NCBI RefSeq assembly: GCF_002148965.1
Contig: NZ_NGFN01000007.1
Span: 24,344-61,866 of the forward strand
From: Streptomyces swartbergensis
GTDB taxonomy: Bacteria > Actinomycetota > Actinomycetes > Streptomycetales > Streptomycetaceae
Direction of reading: 5' to 3'
DNA length: 37,523 bases
How positions within the stretch are numbered: position 1 is the first letter of the stretch; every line of letters starts with the position of its first letter. The notes below the pieces were generated by a model. It was not told where the DNA came from, did no database searches, and saw nothing but the letters and a program-made list of their open reading frames with translations. Shown in pieces: positions 24,876 to 33,434 of this stretch. The position numbers and the translations under genes are program-made.

Positions 24876-25901
24876 ATGCGCATTGGTGTCCTCACGTCCG
24901 GCGGCGACTGCCCCGGCCTGAACGCCGTCATCCGGTCCGTCGTGCACCGCGCCGTCGTCGACCACGGCGACGAGGTCATCGGCTTCCGGGACGGCTGGAA
25001 GGGCCTTCTGGAGTGCGACTACCTCAAGCTCGACCTCGACGCGGTGGGTGGCATCCTCGCCCGCGGCGGCACGATTCTGGGGTCCTCCCGGGTCCAGCCC
25101 TCCCATCTGCGGGACGGTGTGGAGCGGGCCAAGGGCCATGTCGAGGAGCTCGGCCTCGACGCGATCATCCCCATCGGCGGCGAGGGCACGCTCAAGGCCG
25201 CGCGGCTGATGTCGGACAGCGGTCTGCCCGTCGTGGGTGTGCCGAAGACCATCGACAACGACATCGCGGTCACGGACGTCACGTTCGGCTTCGACACGGC
25301 CGTCGGGGTGGCGACCGAGGCCCTGGACCGGCTGAAGACCACCGCCGAGTCCCACCAGCGGGTCCTGGTGGTCGAGGTCATGGGCCGGCACACCGGCTGG
25401 ATCGCGCTGCACTCCGGCATGGCGGCCGGCGCGCACGCCATCGTCGTACCCGAGCGCCCCTTCGACATAGAGGAGCTGACCAGGCGGGTCGGCGAGCGGT
25501 TCGAGGCGGGCAAGCGCTTCGCGATCGTGGTGGCGGCGGAGGGGGCCAAGCCGCGGGCCGGGACCATGGAGTTCGACGAGGGCGGCAAGGACATCTACGG
25601 GCACGAGCGGTTCGCCGGGATCGCCCGTCAGCTGTCGGTCGAGCTGGAGGGACGGCTCGGCAAGGAGGCCAGGCCGGTGATCCTCGGGCACGTTCAGCGC
25701 GGTGGGACGCCCACCGCCTATGACCGGGTCCTGGCCACGCGGTTCGGGTGGCACGCGGTGGAGGCCGTGCACCGGGGCGAGTTCGGGCAGATGACCGCGT
25801 TGCGGGGCACCGACATCGTGATGGTGTCGTTGGCCGAGGCCGTGGAGACGCTCAAGACCGTGCCGGACAACCGGTACGCCGAGGCGGAGTGCGTTCTCTG
25901 A
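24876..25901 (+). CDS. pfkA: 6-phosphofructokinase (ATP type by active-site residue)
   Basis: A 341-aa phosphofructokinase A that makes fructose 1,6-bisphosphate in glycolysis. The N-terminal GVLTSGGDCPGLNAVIR, the phosphoryl-donor loop GGEGTLK (101-107), PKTIDNDI (123-130), VEVMGRHTGW and GHVQRGGTPTAYDR are all typical. Residue 104 is Gly, the mark of ATP rather than pyrophosphate use, while residue 124 is Lys, the residue usual in PPi enzymes. This mixed pair is known from actinomycete ATP-PFKs. Streptomyces carry several pfkA copies, and this corresponds in position to what I recall as pfkA3. ATG 24876 has only AAGG upstream. Confidence 0.95.
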   Translation: MRIGVLTSGGDCPGLNAVIRSVVHRAVVDHGDEVIGFRDGWKGLLECDYLKLDLDAVGGILARGGTILGSSRVQPSHLRDGVERAKGHVEELGLDAIIPIGGEGTLKAARLMSDSGLPVVGVPKTIDNDIAVTDVTFGFDTAVGVATEALDRLKTTAESHQRVLVVEVMGRHTGWIALHSGMAAGAHAIVVPERPFDIEELTRRVGERFEAGKRFAIVVAAEGAKPRAGTMEFDEGGKDIYGHERFAGIARQLSVELEGRLGKEARPVILGHVQRGGTPTAYDRVLATRFGWHAVEAVHRGEFGQMTALRGTDIVMVSLAEAVETLKTVPDNRYAEAECVL

Positions 25902-25951
25902 GGCCCCGCGCCCCTTGCGTTCTCCAGGCGCCGCGCCCCTGAGCACGTCTT

Positions 25952-25985
25952 ACCGCCCCCGGTCACCTGTGTGGCCGGGGGCGGT
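25952..25985 (+). terminator. Strong hairpin terminator after the phosphofructokinase gene
   Basis: ACCGCCCCCGG (25952-25962) pairs perfectly with CCGGGGGCGGT (25975-25985) around a 12-nt loop, followed by TCTACTCTTG. It separates the phosphofructokinase gene from the CtaG-like gene. Confidence 0.8.
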
Positions 25986-26041
25986 TCTACTCTTGGGGCG
26001 GACAGATTGCTGCACACCCCCACGAATCAGGAGCCGGCGGT

Positions 26042-26992
26042 ATGGATCACAGCGGGCACGGCATGACCATGGATCTGCCGCCGTTCACGCTGGGACGAGG
26101 GCTGGAGTGGTCGACGGACCCGTTCTTCCTCATCGCCTGCCTGGCCGGGCTGGCACTGTACGGGTGGGGTGTCGTCCGGCTGGTGCGGCGCGGGGACAAG
26201 TGGCCGGTGGGGCGGACGGTCGCCTTCGTCATCGGCGTGCTGAGCATCGCGCTCATGATGTGCACCCAGCTGAACGACTACGGCATGGTCATGTTCAGCG
26301 TGCACATGGTGCAGCACATGGTGATCAGCATGGTCTCGCCGATCCTGATCCTGCTCGGGGCGCCGATCACGCTGGCGCTGCGCGCGCTGCCGACGGCGGG
26401 GCGGGGCCGCAAGGGACTCCGTGAGCTGCTGCTGATGTTCCTGCACAGCCACTACATGCGGATCGTGACCCACCCGGCGTTCACGATCCCGCTTTTCATC
26501 GCGAGCCTGTACGGGCTGTACTTCACACCGCTGTTCGACTTCCTGATGGGCTCCAAGCCGGGGCACATCGCGATGATGGTGCACTTCCTCGCCGTCGGCC
26601 TGGTGTTCTTCTGGCCGATCATGGGCGTGGACCCGGGCCCGCACCGGCCGGGCTATCTGATGCGGATGCTGGAGCTGTTCGCGGGCATGCCGTTCCACGC
26701 GTTCTTCGGGATCGCGCTGATGATGGCGTCCGAGCCGATGGTCCAGACGTTCAAGAACCCGCCCGCCTCGCTCGGCATCGAGGCGCTGTCCGACCAGAAC
26801 GCGGCGGGCGGCATCGCCTGGGCGTTCAGCGAGATCCCGTCCGTGCTGGTGCTGGTCGCGCTGCTGTTCCAGTGGTACGCCTCGGACCAGCGGCAGGCCA
26901 GGCGCGAGGACCGGGCCGCCGACCGCGACGGGGACAAGGAACTCGAGGCGTACAACGCCTATTTGAGCTCGCTGCACGCACGCGGGAACTGA
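26042..26992 (+). CDS. Cytochrome c oxidase assembly protein, CtaG/caa3 type
   Basis: A 316-aa polytopic membrane protein of the caa3_CtaG family (PF09678), which helps deliver copper to the oxidase. The N-terminus MDHSGHGMTMD is a short His/Met-rich copper-binding motif. About seven hydrophobic helices follow; conserved segments include HMVQHMVISMVSPILILLGAP, HPAFTIPLFIASLYGLYFTP, HIAMMVHFLAVGLVFFWPIMGVDPGP and MPFHAFFGIALM. The C-terminal tail is charged and cytoplasmic. A GGAG-type site lies just before ATG 26042. No oxidase genes adjoin it. The distinction from a bacillus-type CtaG is not made here. Confidence 0.9.
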   Translation: MDHSGHGMTMDLPPFTLGRGLEWSTDPFFLIACLAGLALYGWGVVRLVRRGDKWPVGRTVAFVIGVLSIALMMCTQLNDYGMVMFSVHMVQHMVISMVSPILILLGAPITLALRALPTAGRGRKGLRELLLMFLHSHYMRIVTHPAFTIPLFIASLYGLYFTPLFDFLMGSKPGHIAMMVHFLAVGLVFFWPIMGVDPGPHRPGYLMRMLELFAGMPFHAFFGIALMMASEPMVQTFKNPPASLGIEALSDQNAAGGIAWAFSEIPSVLVLVALLFQWYASDQRQARREDRAADRDGDKELEAYNAYLSSLHARGN

Positions 26993-27113
26993 CTTTTCCC
27001 ACGCCCCAGGGCATCCGTTCGTTCTCGCTCTGCTCTTTCTCCACAACGCGGCTGAATAGCTTTTTCCTTCAGTAGCATGAAACGCGTCGGGGGAACCGCA
27101 GGGGGGAGCGGTG

Positions 27114-28481
27114 ATGCGGAGGATCGCTGTCCTGGTCGCTTTTCTGTTCGCTCTCGGGGGGTGCGACTCGGGCAGGTCCTTGTTCGAGGTGAAGGCGGTC
27201 GCCGCGGGAGTTCCGTCCCTGGCGCCTTTCTTCGCCGAGGACAGCGGGCTCGGCCGGGACGCCCGGGTGCGGTCGCGGGCCGTGCCGGGCGGCCTCCAGC
27301 AGGGGGACACGCCGGGGCTGTACGGAGGGACGAAGCAGCAGGGGATCTGTGATGTCGAGCGGCTGAAGCGGTTCCTCACCGCGCCGCGCAACGATCGCAA
27401 GGCGCGGGAGTGGGCGGCCGCCCTCGATCTGCGTACGGACGAGATTCCGGGATATCTCGACCGGCTCACACCGGTTCTCCTGCGTCACGACACCCTCGCG
27501 TTGAACCACGACTACAAAAAGGGAAAGGCTGTTCCCTTCCGCGCCTTGCTCCAGGCGGGAATCGCGATTCTCGTCGATGAGCAGGGACTTCCGTCGGTCA
27601 AATGTTCGTGCGGAAATCCGCTGCGGCCCTTCGAGGGCGACACGAGCCGGATATCCGTCAGGTTCGGGGACGGCAACGAGAAGTGGCAGGGATACGACCG
27701 TGCCGAGGTGGTGGTCGTACGGCCCGCTCCCCGGAAGCTGGAGCACATCACCCTCGTCGACGTCCAGGACTCCGGCCGGGGTATCGAGCGGCCCGTCGGC
27801 ACGACGGGTGAGGCCGACGCCGACTTCGACGCGACGCAGCGGCGGGCCGTGCCGCGTCTCGCCGGGACGACGTTCGGGGAGGCGAGCCGGCGGCTGGCCG
27901 AGGCCGGGCTGGCGGTCGCGTTCCGGGGTGAGGAGCCGCCTCCGGGCCGTGCGCGGGTCATCGCGTCCGACCCGGGAGCGGGGACCGAGCTGCGGTTCGG
28001 GGCGTATGTGACGCTCAGCGTGGCGGCGGAGTCGGGGACGGAGGAGCGTACGGCGACACCCACGCCCGCGGCGTCCTCCACTCCCCCTGTCGGCTCCAGG
28101 CCTCCGACTGTCGGCTCCAGGCCTCCGACGAGTAGCGGGACCCCTCCGACGAGTAGCGGGCCCGCACCTTCCCGGCAGCCCCCGTCGAAGGCGCCGCCCG
28201 GCTCCGTGCCGCCCGCTTCGAGCAGCGCGCCCAGGAGCAGTGCACCGCCGACGGCGACCAGCTCACCGCCGCGGGTCACCAGCTCGCCTCCCCGGGCCAC
28301 GAGTTCACCGCCCACCGGTGAACCGGTCACGAGCAGCGCGCCGCCTCCAGTGAGCAGCGCGGCGCCACCCGTGAGCAGCACGCCCGCGTCCAGCGCCCCC
28401 GCGACGACCATGCCTGCGACGACCGCGCCCGCGTCCACCGCTCCGGCGACCACTCCGCCGACCCCGAGCGCCACCGTCTAG
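27114..28481 (+). CDS. DUF6777 lipoprotein with PASTA domain and Pro/Ser/Thr tail
   Basis: 455 aa from ATG 27114 (a GTG one codon earlier is the alternative; GGGGGGAG fits ATG better). The signal peptide ends in a lipobox, LGGC, with Cys at about 17, so this is a surface lipoprotein. Residues about 65-240 are the DUF6777 domain: TPGLYGGT, CDVERLKRFL, IPGYLDRLTPVLLRHDT, KCSCGNPL and AEVVVVRPAP. Residues about 242-306 are a PASTA domain (VPRLAGTTFGEASRRLAEAG, SDPGAGTELRFGAYVTL). The last 150 residues are low complexity, with SSPPR-type and SSAPP-type repeats, probably a cell-wall-spanning stalk. It lies 33 bp before a Ser/Thr kinase gene that lacks PASTA domains; I infer one signalling module. 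Confidence 0.9.
   Translation: MRRIAVLVAFLFALGGCDSGRSLFEVKAVAAGVPSLAPFFAEDSGLGRDARVRSRAVPGGLQQGDTPGLYGGTKQQGICDVERLKRFLTAPRNDRKAREWAAALDLRTDEIPGYLDRLTPVLLRHDTLALNHDYKKGKAVPFRALLQAGIAILVDEQGLPSVKCSCGNPLRPFEGDTSRISVRFGDGNEKWQGYDRAEVVVVRPAPRKLEHITLVDVQDSGRGIERPVGTTGEADADFDATQRRAVPRLAGTTFGEASRRLAEAGLAVAFRGEEPPPGRARVIASDPGAGTELRFGAYVTLSVAAESGTEERTATPTPAASSTPPVGSRPPTVGSRPPTSSGTPPTSSGPAPSRQPPSKAPPGSVPPASSSAPRSSAPPTATSSPPRVTSSPPRATSSPPTGEPVTSSAPPPVSSAAPPVSSTPASSAPATTMPATTAPASTAPATTPPTPSATV
28074..28171. repeat. Short tandem repeats in the lipoprotein tail
   Basis: TGTCGGCTCCAGGCCTCCGA occurs twice in direct tandem, near 28088 and 28109 (21-bp period). A second pair, CGAGTAGCGGGNCC, follows near 28128 and 28152 (24-bp period). 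Both periods are multiples of 3, so they encode the Pro/Ser/Thr repeats and can change length without breaking the frame. Confidence 0.75.
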
Positions 28482-28514
28482 CACCGCACCCCCGCCGAAC
28501 CCGGGAGTCACCGG

Positions 28515-30326
28515 ATGTCCTCAGGATCACCGACGTCGGGAGTGGGCCGGATCGTCGCCGGCCGCTATCTGCTGCTGCGCCGGCTCGGCAGCGGCGGCAT
28601 GGGGCATGTCTGGCTCGCCCACGACCAGAGACTCGCCTGCGAGGTCGCGCTGAAGGAGATCGTGTTCCGCGACCCGGCCGAGGCCGGCAACGAGCGGGAG
28701 GCGCGGGTCGCGCGGGCCCGTGCGGAGGCCCGGCACGCGGCCGGGCTGCGCGGACACCCGCACGTGGTGACGGTCCACGACGTGCTGGAGCACGAGGGGT
28801 TGCCGTGGATCGTCATGGAGTACGTGACCGGCGCCGTGGACCTGCGGGAGCTGGTGACCCGGCGCGGACCGCTCGCCCCGGCCGAGTGTGCCCGCGTCGG
28901 TCTCGCCGTACTGGACGCGCTGACCGCGGGGCACGAGCGGGGCGTGATGCACCGGGACGTGAAGCCGGCGAACATCCTGCTCGCGCCGGACCGCGCGGGC
29001 TCGCCGTACGGGCGGGTGCTGCTCACGGACTACGGCATCTCCGTACAGCCGGACGCCGGTGAGACGCGGTACACGATGGCGTCCGTGCTGGTCGGCACGG
29101 CGGGGTATCTGGCGCCGGAGCGGGCGTCCGGCAGCGCGCCGACGCCGGCCGCCGACCTGTTCTCACTGGGCTGCACGCTGTACTTCGGTGTCGAGGGCCG
29201 CGGCCCCTTCGAGCGGGAGTCACACCTGGCGGCACTCACCGCCGCGGTCATGGAGGAGCCGCTGCCACCGGTGCGGGCGGGGGCGCTGGAGCCCGTGCTG
29301 CGCGGGCTGCTGGCCAAGGATCCGGAGCTGCGGATGACCGCGCAGGAGGCGGAGGCCGGGCTGTCGGCGCTCGTCACGCCCCAGTCGGACGCGTACGAGC
29401 GGACCCGGACCGACCCCGGCTCGCCGTCACCGTGGGAGACCCCGCCCGTGCCGCCGACCGGGCCGGACGGTCCGTGGCCCGTGATCGCCGCGCACAGTGC
29501 CCGGCGACGGCGGCGCTCCCCCGCCCTCCGGGCCGCCGTCGCCTGCGGGCTCGGGCTGGTCCTCGCACTCGGCGGCGTCTGGTACGCGCTGGCCGACCGG
29601 GCCGGTGGCGGGACGGCGGCGCCGTACGGAGAGGCCCTCGGGCTGGGGAAGCCGCTCGCGGACGGCGACTGTGTGCTCGCCGACTGGCCGGGCGGGGCCC
29701 GGTTCGCCGGCACGCCCCGGCTCTCCCTGGACCCGACCTGCCGGGACAAGGCGCCCGACGGGCAGGTCGTGGCGTTCGTCGAGGCGGCCTCGGCGGACGA
29801 GGCACGGAAGCTCGGACCGGCCCGGTGCGAGGAGCGGACCCGGGAGCTGCGGGACCGGCTCGCCGACGTCCGCAGCCACGCCGTCGTACCGAGCGGCACC
29901 GGGTTCGAGGCGGCGGGCCGGCGCATCGCGTGCCTGGTCCTCGGTGCGCACGGGCCGCTGTACGGGCCGCTCGGGGAGCGACGTAGGTTCGGTACGGCGT
30001 TCGCCGACACCGCGACCATGCAGAAGCGTGACTGCCTGGACGTCCGTTCGAACCGGGAGGCGCGGCTGGTGCCGTGTGGCGGGCGGTACGACCAGCAGGT
30101 GCTCGGTTTCACCCGACTGGGCGGCGACGTGACGCTCGCCGAGGCCCGGACCTCGTCGGACGCCGCGTGCGCCCGGGACGTGGCGCCGCGCGACTACGGC
30201 TTCGATCCGTCCGTCTACGAAGCCGGTTCGTGGACCAGTGACGGACCCTGGAAATCCGGTACTCATGTCGTCGTCTGCACCGTCAGGAGGCAGAACGGGG
30301 GCACCATGGGGGGAACAGAACCATGA
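28515..30326 (+). CDS. Membrane Ser/Thr protein kinase with Cys-rich extracellular domain
   Basis: A 603-aa Hanks-type kinase. Gly loop LGSGGMG (24-30), K47 in VALKEI, HRDVKPANIL (catalytic D148) and TDYG (172-175; Tyr replaces Phe of DFG, which keeps the metal Asp) are intact, so it should be active. A Pro-rich juxtamembrane region (about 290-330) and RRRRR lead to one helix at about 338-359. The outside part (360-603) has eight Cys in two groups of four with spacing like the actinobacterial Septum_form-type domain (DC-, PC-, AC-, VC- pattern), not PASTA repeats. ATG 28515 has GGGAG upstream. It lies 33 bp after the PASTA lipoprotein gene and 13 bp before a small membrane protein, in one operon. 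The sensed ligand is unknown. Confidence 0.93.
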   Translation: MSSGSPTSGVGRIVAGRYLLLRRLGSGGMGHVWLAHDQRLACEVALKEIVFRDPAEAGNEREARVARARAEARHAAGLRGHPHVVTVHDVLEHEGLPWIVMEYVTGAVDLRELVTRRGPLAPAECARVGLAVLDALTAGHERGVMHRDVKPANILLAPDRAGSPYGRVLLTDYGISVQPDAGETRYTMASVLVGTAGYLAPERASGSAPTPAADLFSLGCTLYFGVEGRGPFERESHLAALTAAVMEEPLPPVRAGALEPVLRGLLAKDPELRMTAQEAEAGLSALVTPQSDAYERTRTDPGSPSPWETPPVPPTGPDGPWPVIAAHSARRRRRSPALRAAVACGLGLVLALGGVWYALADRAGGGTAAPYGEALGLGKPLADGDCVLADWPGGARFAGTPRLSLDPTCRDKAPDGQVVAFVEAASADEARKLGPARCEERTRELRDRLADVRSHAVVPSGTGFEAAGRRIACLVLGAHGPLYGPLGERRRFGTAFADTATMQKRDCLDVRSNREARLVPCGGRYDQQVLGFTRLGGDVTLAEARTSSDAACARDVAPRDYGFDPSVYEAGSWTSDGPWKSGTHVVVCTVRRQNGGTMGGTEP

Positions 30327-30339
30327 GGAGGGTGTTGCG

Positions 30340-30519
30340 ATGCCCGGTTCCACGAACGGTTCGAACGCGACGAAGACCATGGGAGGGCTCACCGTCGGCG
30401 GCCTCGTCCTGGTGACGGCCTACACGGTGGCGCTCGGCAGCAACGGCTGGCTGTGGTTCGGCTGGGTCGTCCTGGGCCTGATCACCTTCGGGATGGTGGT
30501 CACCACGAAGAGCACCTGA
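30340..30519 (+). CDS. 59-aa two-helix membrane protein of the kinase operon
   Basis: From ATG 30340, with GAGGAGGG immediately upstream. Polar N-terminus (PGSTNGSNATKTMGG), helix 1 LTVGGLVLVTAYTVAL, turn GSNGW, helix 2 LWFGWVVLGLITFGMVV, and a short KST tail. I recognise no family. It begins 13 bp after the kinase stop, so it is cotranscribed and may be an accessory subunit. Its stop is 3 bp from the convergent histidine kinase stop at 30523, with no terminator space between. Confidence 0.82.
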   Translation: MPGSTNGSNATKTMGGLTVGGLVLVTAYTVALGSNGWLWFGWVVLGLITFGMVVTTKST

Positions 30520-30522
30520 GGC

Positions 30523-31728
30523 TCACTCCGGGATCAGCCGTCCGGCCGAATGCACGCCCGGCTGGTACTTCGGGAGCCGGACGGTGATCTTCATGCCCGC
30601 GCCCGTGGCGGTCTCGATGACGAGGCCGTGGTCGTCGCCGTAGACCTGGCGGAGCCGGTCGTCGACGTTGGAGAGCCCGATGCCGCCCGAGGGGCTGACC
30701 TCGCGGGCGAGGATGCGGCGGAGCAGTCCGGGGTCCATTCCGGCGCCGTCGTCCTCGATGACGACCAGGGCCTCGGCGCCGGCGTCCTGGGCGGTGATCT
30801 GGATGTGGCACTTGTCGGCCTTGCCCTCCAGGCCGTGCTTGACGGCGTTCTCGACGAGCGGCTGCAGGCACAGGAAGGGCAGGGCGACGGGCAGCACCTC
30901 CGGGGCGATCTGGAGGGTGACGGAGAGGCGGTCGCCGAAGCGTGCCCGCACGAGCGCCAGGTAGTGGTCGATGGCGTGGAGTTCGTCGGCGAGGGTGGTG
31001 AAGTCGCCGTGCCGGCGGAACGAGTAGCGGGTGAAGTCGGCGAATTCCAGGAGCAGTTCGCGGGCGCGCTCGGGGTCGGTGCGGACGAACGAGGCGATCA
31101 CCGCGAGCGAGTTGAAGATGAAGTGCGGGGATATCTGGGCCCGCAGCGCCTTGATCTCGGCCTCGATGAGGCGGGTGCGGGACTGGTCCAGGTCCGCCAG
31201 CTCCAGCTGGACGGACACCCAGCGGGCCACCTCGCCGGCCGCCCGGACGAGGACCGCGGACTCGCGGCGCGCGCAGGCGACGAGGGCGCCGTGCACGCGG
31301 TCGTCGACGGTGAGCGGGGCGACGACCGCCCAGCGCACCGGGCAGTCGAGGAGGTCGCAGGTCAGCTGGAACGCCTCGCCGCGGCCGGTCTCCAGAGGGC
31401 CGGCGAGGCGTTCCATGATCTCGGTGCGGTGGTGGGCGCCGTCGCCGTCCCAGACCAGGACCTGTTTGCGGTCGGTCAGGCACAGGGCGTCCGTGCCGAG
31501 CAGGGAGCGCAGTTTGCGGGCGGACTTGCGGGCGGTCTCCTCCGTCAGCCCGGCCCGCAGCGGGGGTGCGGCGAGGGAGGCGGTGTGCAGGGTCTCGAAG
31601 GTGGCGTGTTCGACGGGGGTGCCCAGGCCGCCGAGGCTCTGGGGGCGTGCCGTGCGCCGGCCGAGCCAGATTCCCACGGCCAGCACCGGGAGCACGGCGA
31701 CGCACAGGCCGGCCAGGAATCCGCTCAT
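30523..31728 (-). CDS. LytS/YehU-type sensor histidine kinase
   Basis: 401 aa from ATG 31728, overlapping the symporter stop (ATGA). A single N-terminal membrane helix (GFLAGLCVAVLPVLAVGIWLG) is followed by a GAF-like input region (about 40-180, CLTDRKQVLVWDGDG, RWAVVAPLTVDDRVHGALVA). The phospho-acceptor box of the His_kinase family (IKALRAQISPHFIFNSLAVI) follows, then an HATPase domain with LQPLVENAVKHGLE, IEDDGAGM and GIGLSNVDDRL. This subfamily phosphorylates LytTR regulators; the partner is the first gene of the same operon (34542). With only one helix, sensing may be intracellular through the GAF-like domain or through the coupled symporter. Confidence 0.94.
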   Translation of the reverse strand: MSGFLAGLCVAVLPVLAVGIWLGRRTARPQSLGGLGTPVEHATFETLHTASLAAPPLRAGLTEETARKSARKLRSLLGTDALCLTDRKQVLVWDGDGAHHRTEIMERLAGPLETGRGEAFQLTCDLLDCPVRWAVVAPLTVDDRVHGALVACARRESAVLVRAAGEVARWVSVQLELADLDQSRTRLIEAEIKALRAQISPHFIFNSLAVIASFVRTDPERARELLLEFADFTRYSFRRHGDFTTLADELHAIDHYLALVRARFGDRLSVTLQIAPEVLPVALPFLCLQPLVENAVKHGLEGKADKCHIQITAQDAGAEALVVIEDDGAGMDPGLLRRILAREVSPSGGIGLSNVDDRLRQVYGDDHGLVIETATGAGMKITVRLPKYQPGVHSAGRLIPE

Positions 31729-33434
31729 GCCGTCACCTCCGTGCGCAGTTCCTCGGGCAGGTGGAACCGGGCCAGGACCGCCGCCGTGCCCGGCGGCACC
31801 CGCCCGGGCGTGGCCAGGGACACCAGGATCATGGTGAGGAAGCTCAGCGGCACAGACCAGAGCGCGGGCCAGGCGAGCAGGGCGTGCAGCGCGCCCTCGC
31901 CCGGGTAGCCCGTCATGGTCGCGGCGACGGCGAGCAGGGCCGAGCCGCCGCCGACCAGCATGCCGGCGGCCGCGCCGGGCGGGGTCAGCCGCCGCCACCA
32001 GATGCCGAGGACGAGCAGCGGGCAGAACGAGGACGCGGACACGGCGAAGGCGAGCCCCACCGCGTCGGCGACCGGGAGCCCGCCGACCAGGACGCTCGCC
32101 GCGAGGGGCATGGCCATCGCGAGGACGGTCCCGAGCCGGAAGTGCCGTACGCCCCGCGCGGGCAGGACGTCCTGGGTGAGTACGCCCGCGACGGCCATGG
32201 TGAGCCCCGAGGCCGTGGACAGGAACGCGGCGAAGGCGCCGCCCGCCACCAGCGCGCCCAGCAGATCGCCGCCCACTCCCCCGATGATGCGGTCGGGCAG
32301 GAGGAGGACGGCGGCGTCCGTGTCGCCGGTGAGGGTGAGCTCGGGGGCGTAGAGGCGGCCGAGGGCGCCGTAGACGGGCGGCAGGAGGTAGAAGGCGCCG
32401 ATCAGGCCGAGGACCGCGACGGTGGTGCGGCGGGCGGCGACGCCGTGCGGGCTGGTGTAGAAGCGGACCACGACGTGGGGCAGGCCCATGGTGCCGAGGA
32501 ACGTGGCGAGGATCAGCCCGTACGTGGCGTACAGCGGGCGTTCCTCGCGGCTCTCGGCCGGTGCGGGCGACAGGTCGCCGCCGCTGCGCTGTGCCTGGGG
32601 GACGACCGCTCCCTCGGCGAAGGTGAGCCGGGTGCCGCGTTCGACGCGGTGGGTGCCGGCGGGCAGGTCGAGGCGGGTGCCGGTGTGCTCACGGCCGTCC
32701 ACGGTGCCGGTCACCGTGACGGTGAGGGGCCGGTCGAGTTTCAGGTCGATGCTGTCGCCGACGCGGACGACGCGCTGCTCGCGGAAGGTGGCCGGTTCGT
32801 CGAAGGCGTGGCGGGGGGCTCCGTCGCTCTGCCAGGCGAGGACCAGGAACAGGGCGGGGACGAGCAGGGCGGTGAGTTTCAGCCAGTACTGGAAGGCCTG
32901 GACGAAGGTGATGCTGCGCATGCCGCCAGCGGCGACGGTGGCGGTCACGACGACGGCGACGATCACTCCGCCGAGCCAGTCGGGCGCCCCGGTCAGCACC
33001 GTCAGGGTCAGTCCCGCGCCCTGGAGCTGGGGCAGCAGATACAGCCAGCCGACGCCGACGACGAAGGCACCGGCCAGCCGCCGTACGGCCTGGGAGGCGA
33101 GGCGGGCCTCGGCGAAGTCGGGGAGCGTGTAGGCGCCGGAGCGGCGCAGCGGGGCGGCGACGAAGAGGAGCAGCACCAGGTAACCGGCGGTGTAGCCGAC
33201 CGGGTACCAGAGCATGTCGGGGCCCTGGACCAGGACCAGGCCGGCTATGCCCAGGAAGGAGGCGGCGGAGAGGTACTCGCCGCTGATGGCGGCGGCGTTG
33301 AGGCGGGGGCCGACGGTGCGGGAGGCGACGTAGAAGTCGGAGGTGGTGCGGGAGATGCGCAGGCCGAAGGCGCCCACGAGAACCGTCGCGATGACGACCA
33401 GGGCGACGGCGGGGACGGCGTAATGGGAGTTCAT
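31725..33434 (-). CDS. Sodium/solute symporter (ActP/MctP-like) with soluble insert
   Basis: A 569-aa SSS-family transporter from ATG 33434, overlapping the stop of the DUF485-like gene. Core motifs match cation/acetate-type symporters: FYVASRTVGPRLNAAAISGEYLSAASFLGIAG near the N-terminus, AAGGMRSITFVQAFQYWLK and GLPHVVVRFYT. Between helices, about residues 202-300, lies an unusually large polar insert rich in charged and beta-forming sequence (RVVRVGDSIDLKLDRPLTV, then TGTRLDLPAGTHRVERGTRL). DUF485 partners and this motif set point to acetate, pyruvate or another short carboxylate as cargo. It is followed by its LytS-type kinase. Confidence 0.92.
   Translation of the reverse strand: MNSHYAVPAVALVVIATVLVGAFGLRISRTTSDFYVASRTVGPRLNAAAISGEYLSAASFLGIAGLVLVQGPDMLWYPVGYTAGYLVLLLFVAAPLRRSGAYTLPDFAEARLASQAVRRLAGAFVVGVGWLYLLPQLQGAGLTLTVLTGAPDWLGGVIVAVVVTATVAAGGMRSITFVQAFQYWLKLTALLVPALFLVLAWQSDGAPRHAFDEPATFREQRVVRVGDSIDLKLDRPLTVTVTGTVDGREHTGTRLDLPAGTHRVERGTRLTFAEGAVVPQAQRSGGDLSPAPAESREERPLYATYGLILATFLGTMGLPHVVVRFYTSPHGVAARRTTVAVLGLIGAFYLLPPVYGALGRLYAPELTLTGDTDAAVLLLPDRIIGGVGGDLLGALVAGGAFAAFLSTASGLTMAVAGVLTQDVLPARGVRHFRLGTVLAMAMPLAASVLVGGLPVADAVGLAFAVSASSFCPLLVLGIWWRRLTPPGAAAGMLVGGGSALLAVAATMTGYPGEGALHALLAWPALWSVPLSFLTMILVSLATPGRVPPGTAAVLARFHLPEELRTEVTA

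Noticed and set aside
26993-27113. RNA gene between the CtaG-like and lipoprotein genes
   Set aside because: The 121-bp gap has slightly T-rich stretches but no cloverleaf or other structure I could support.
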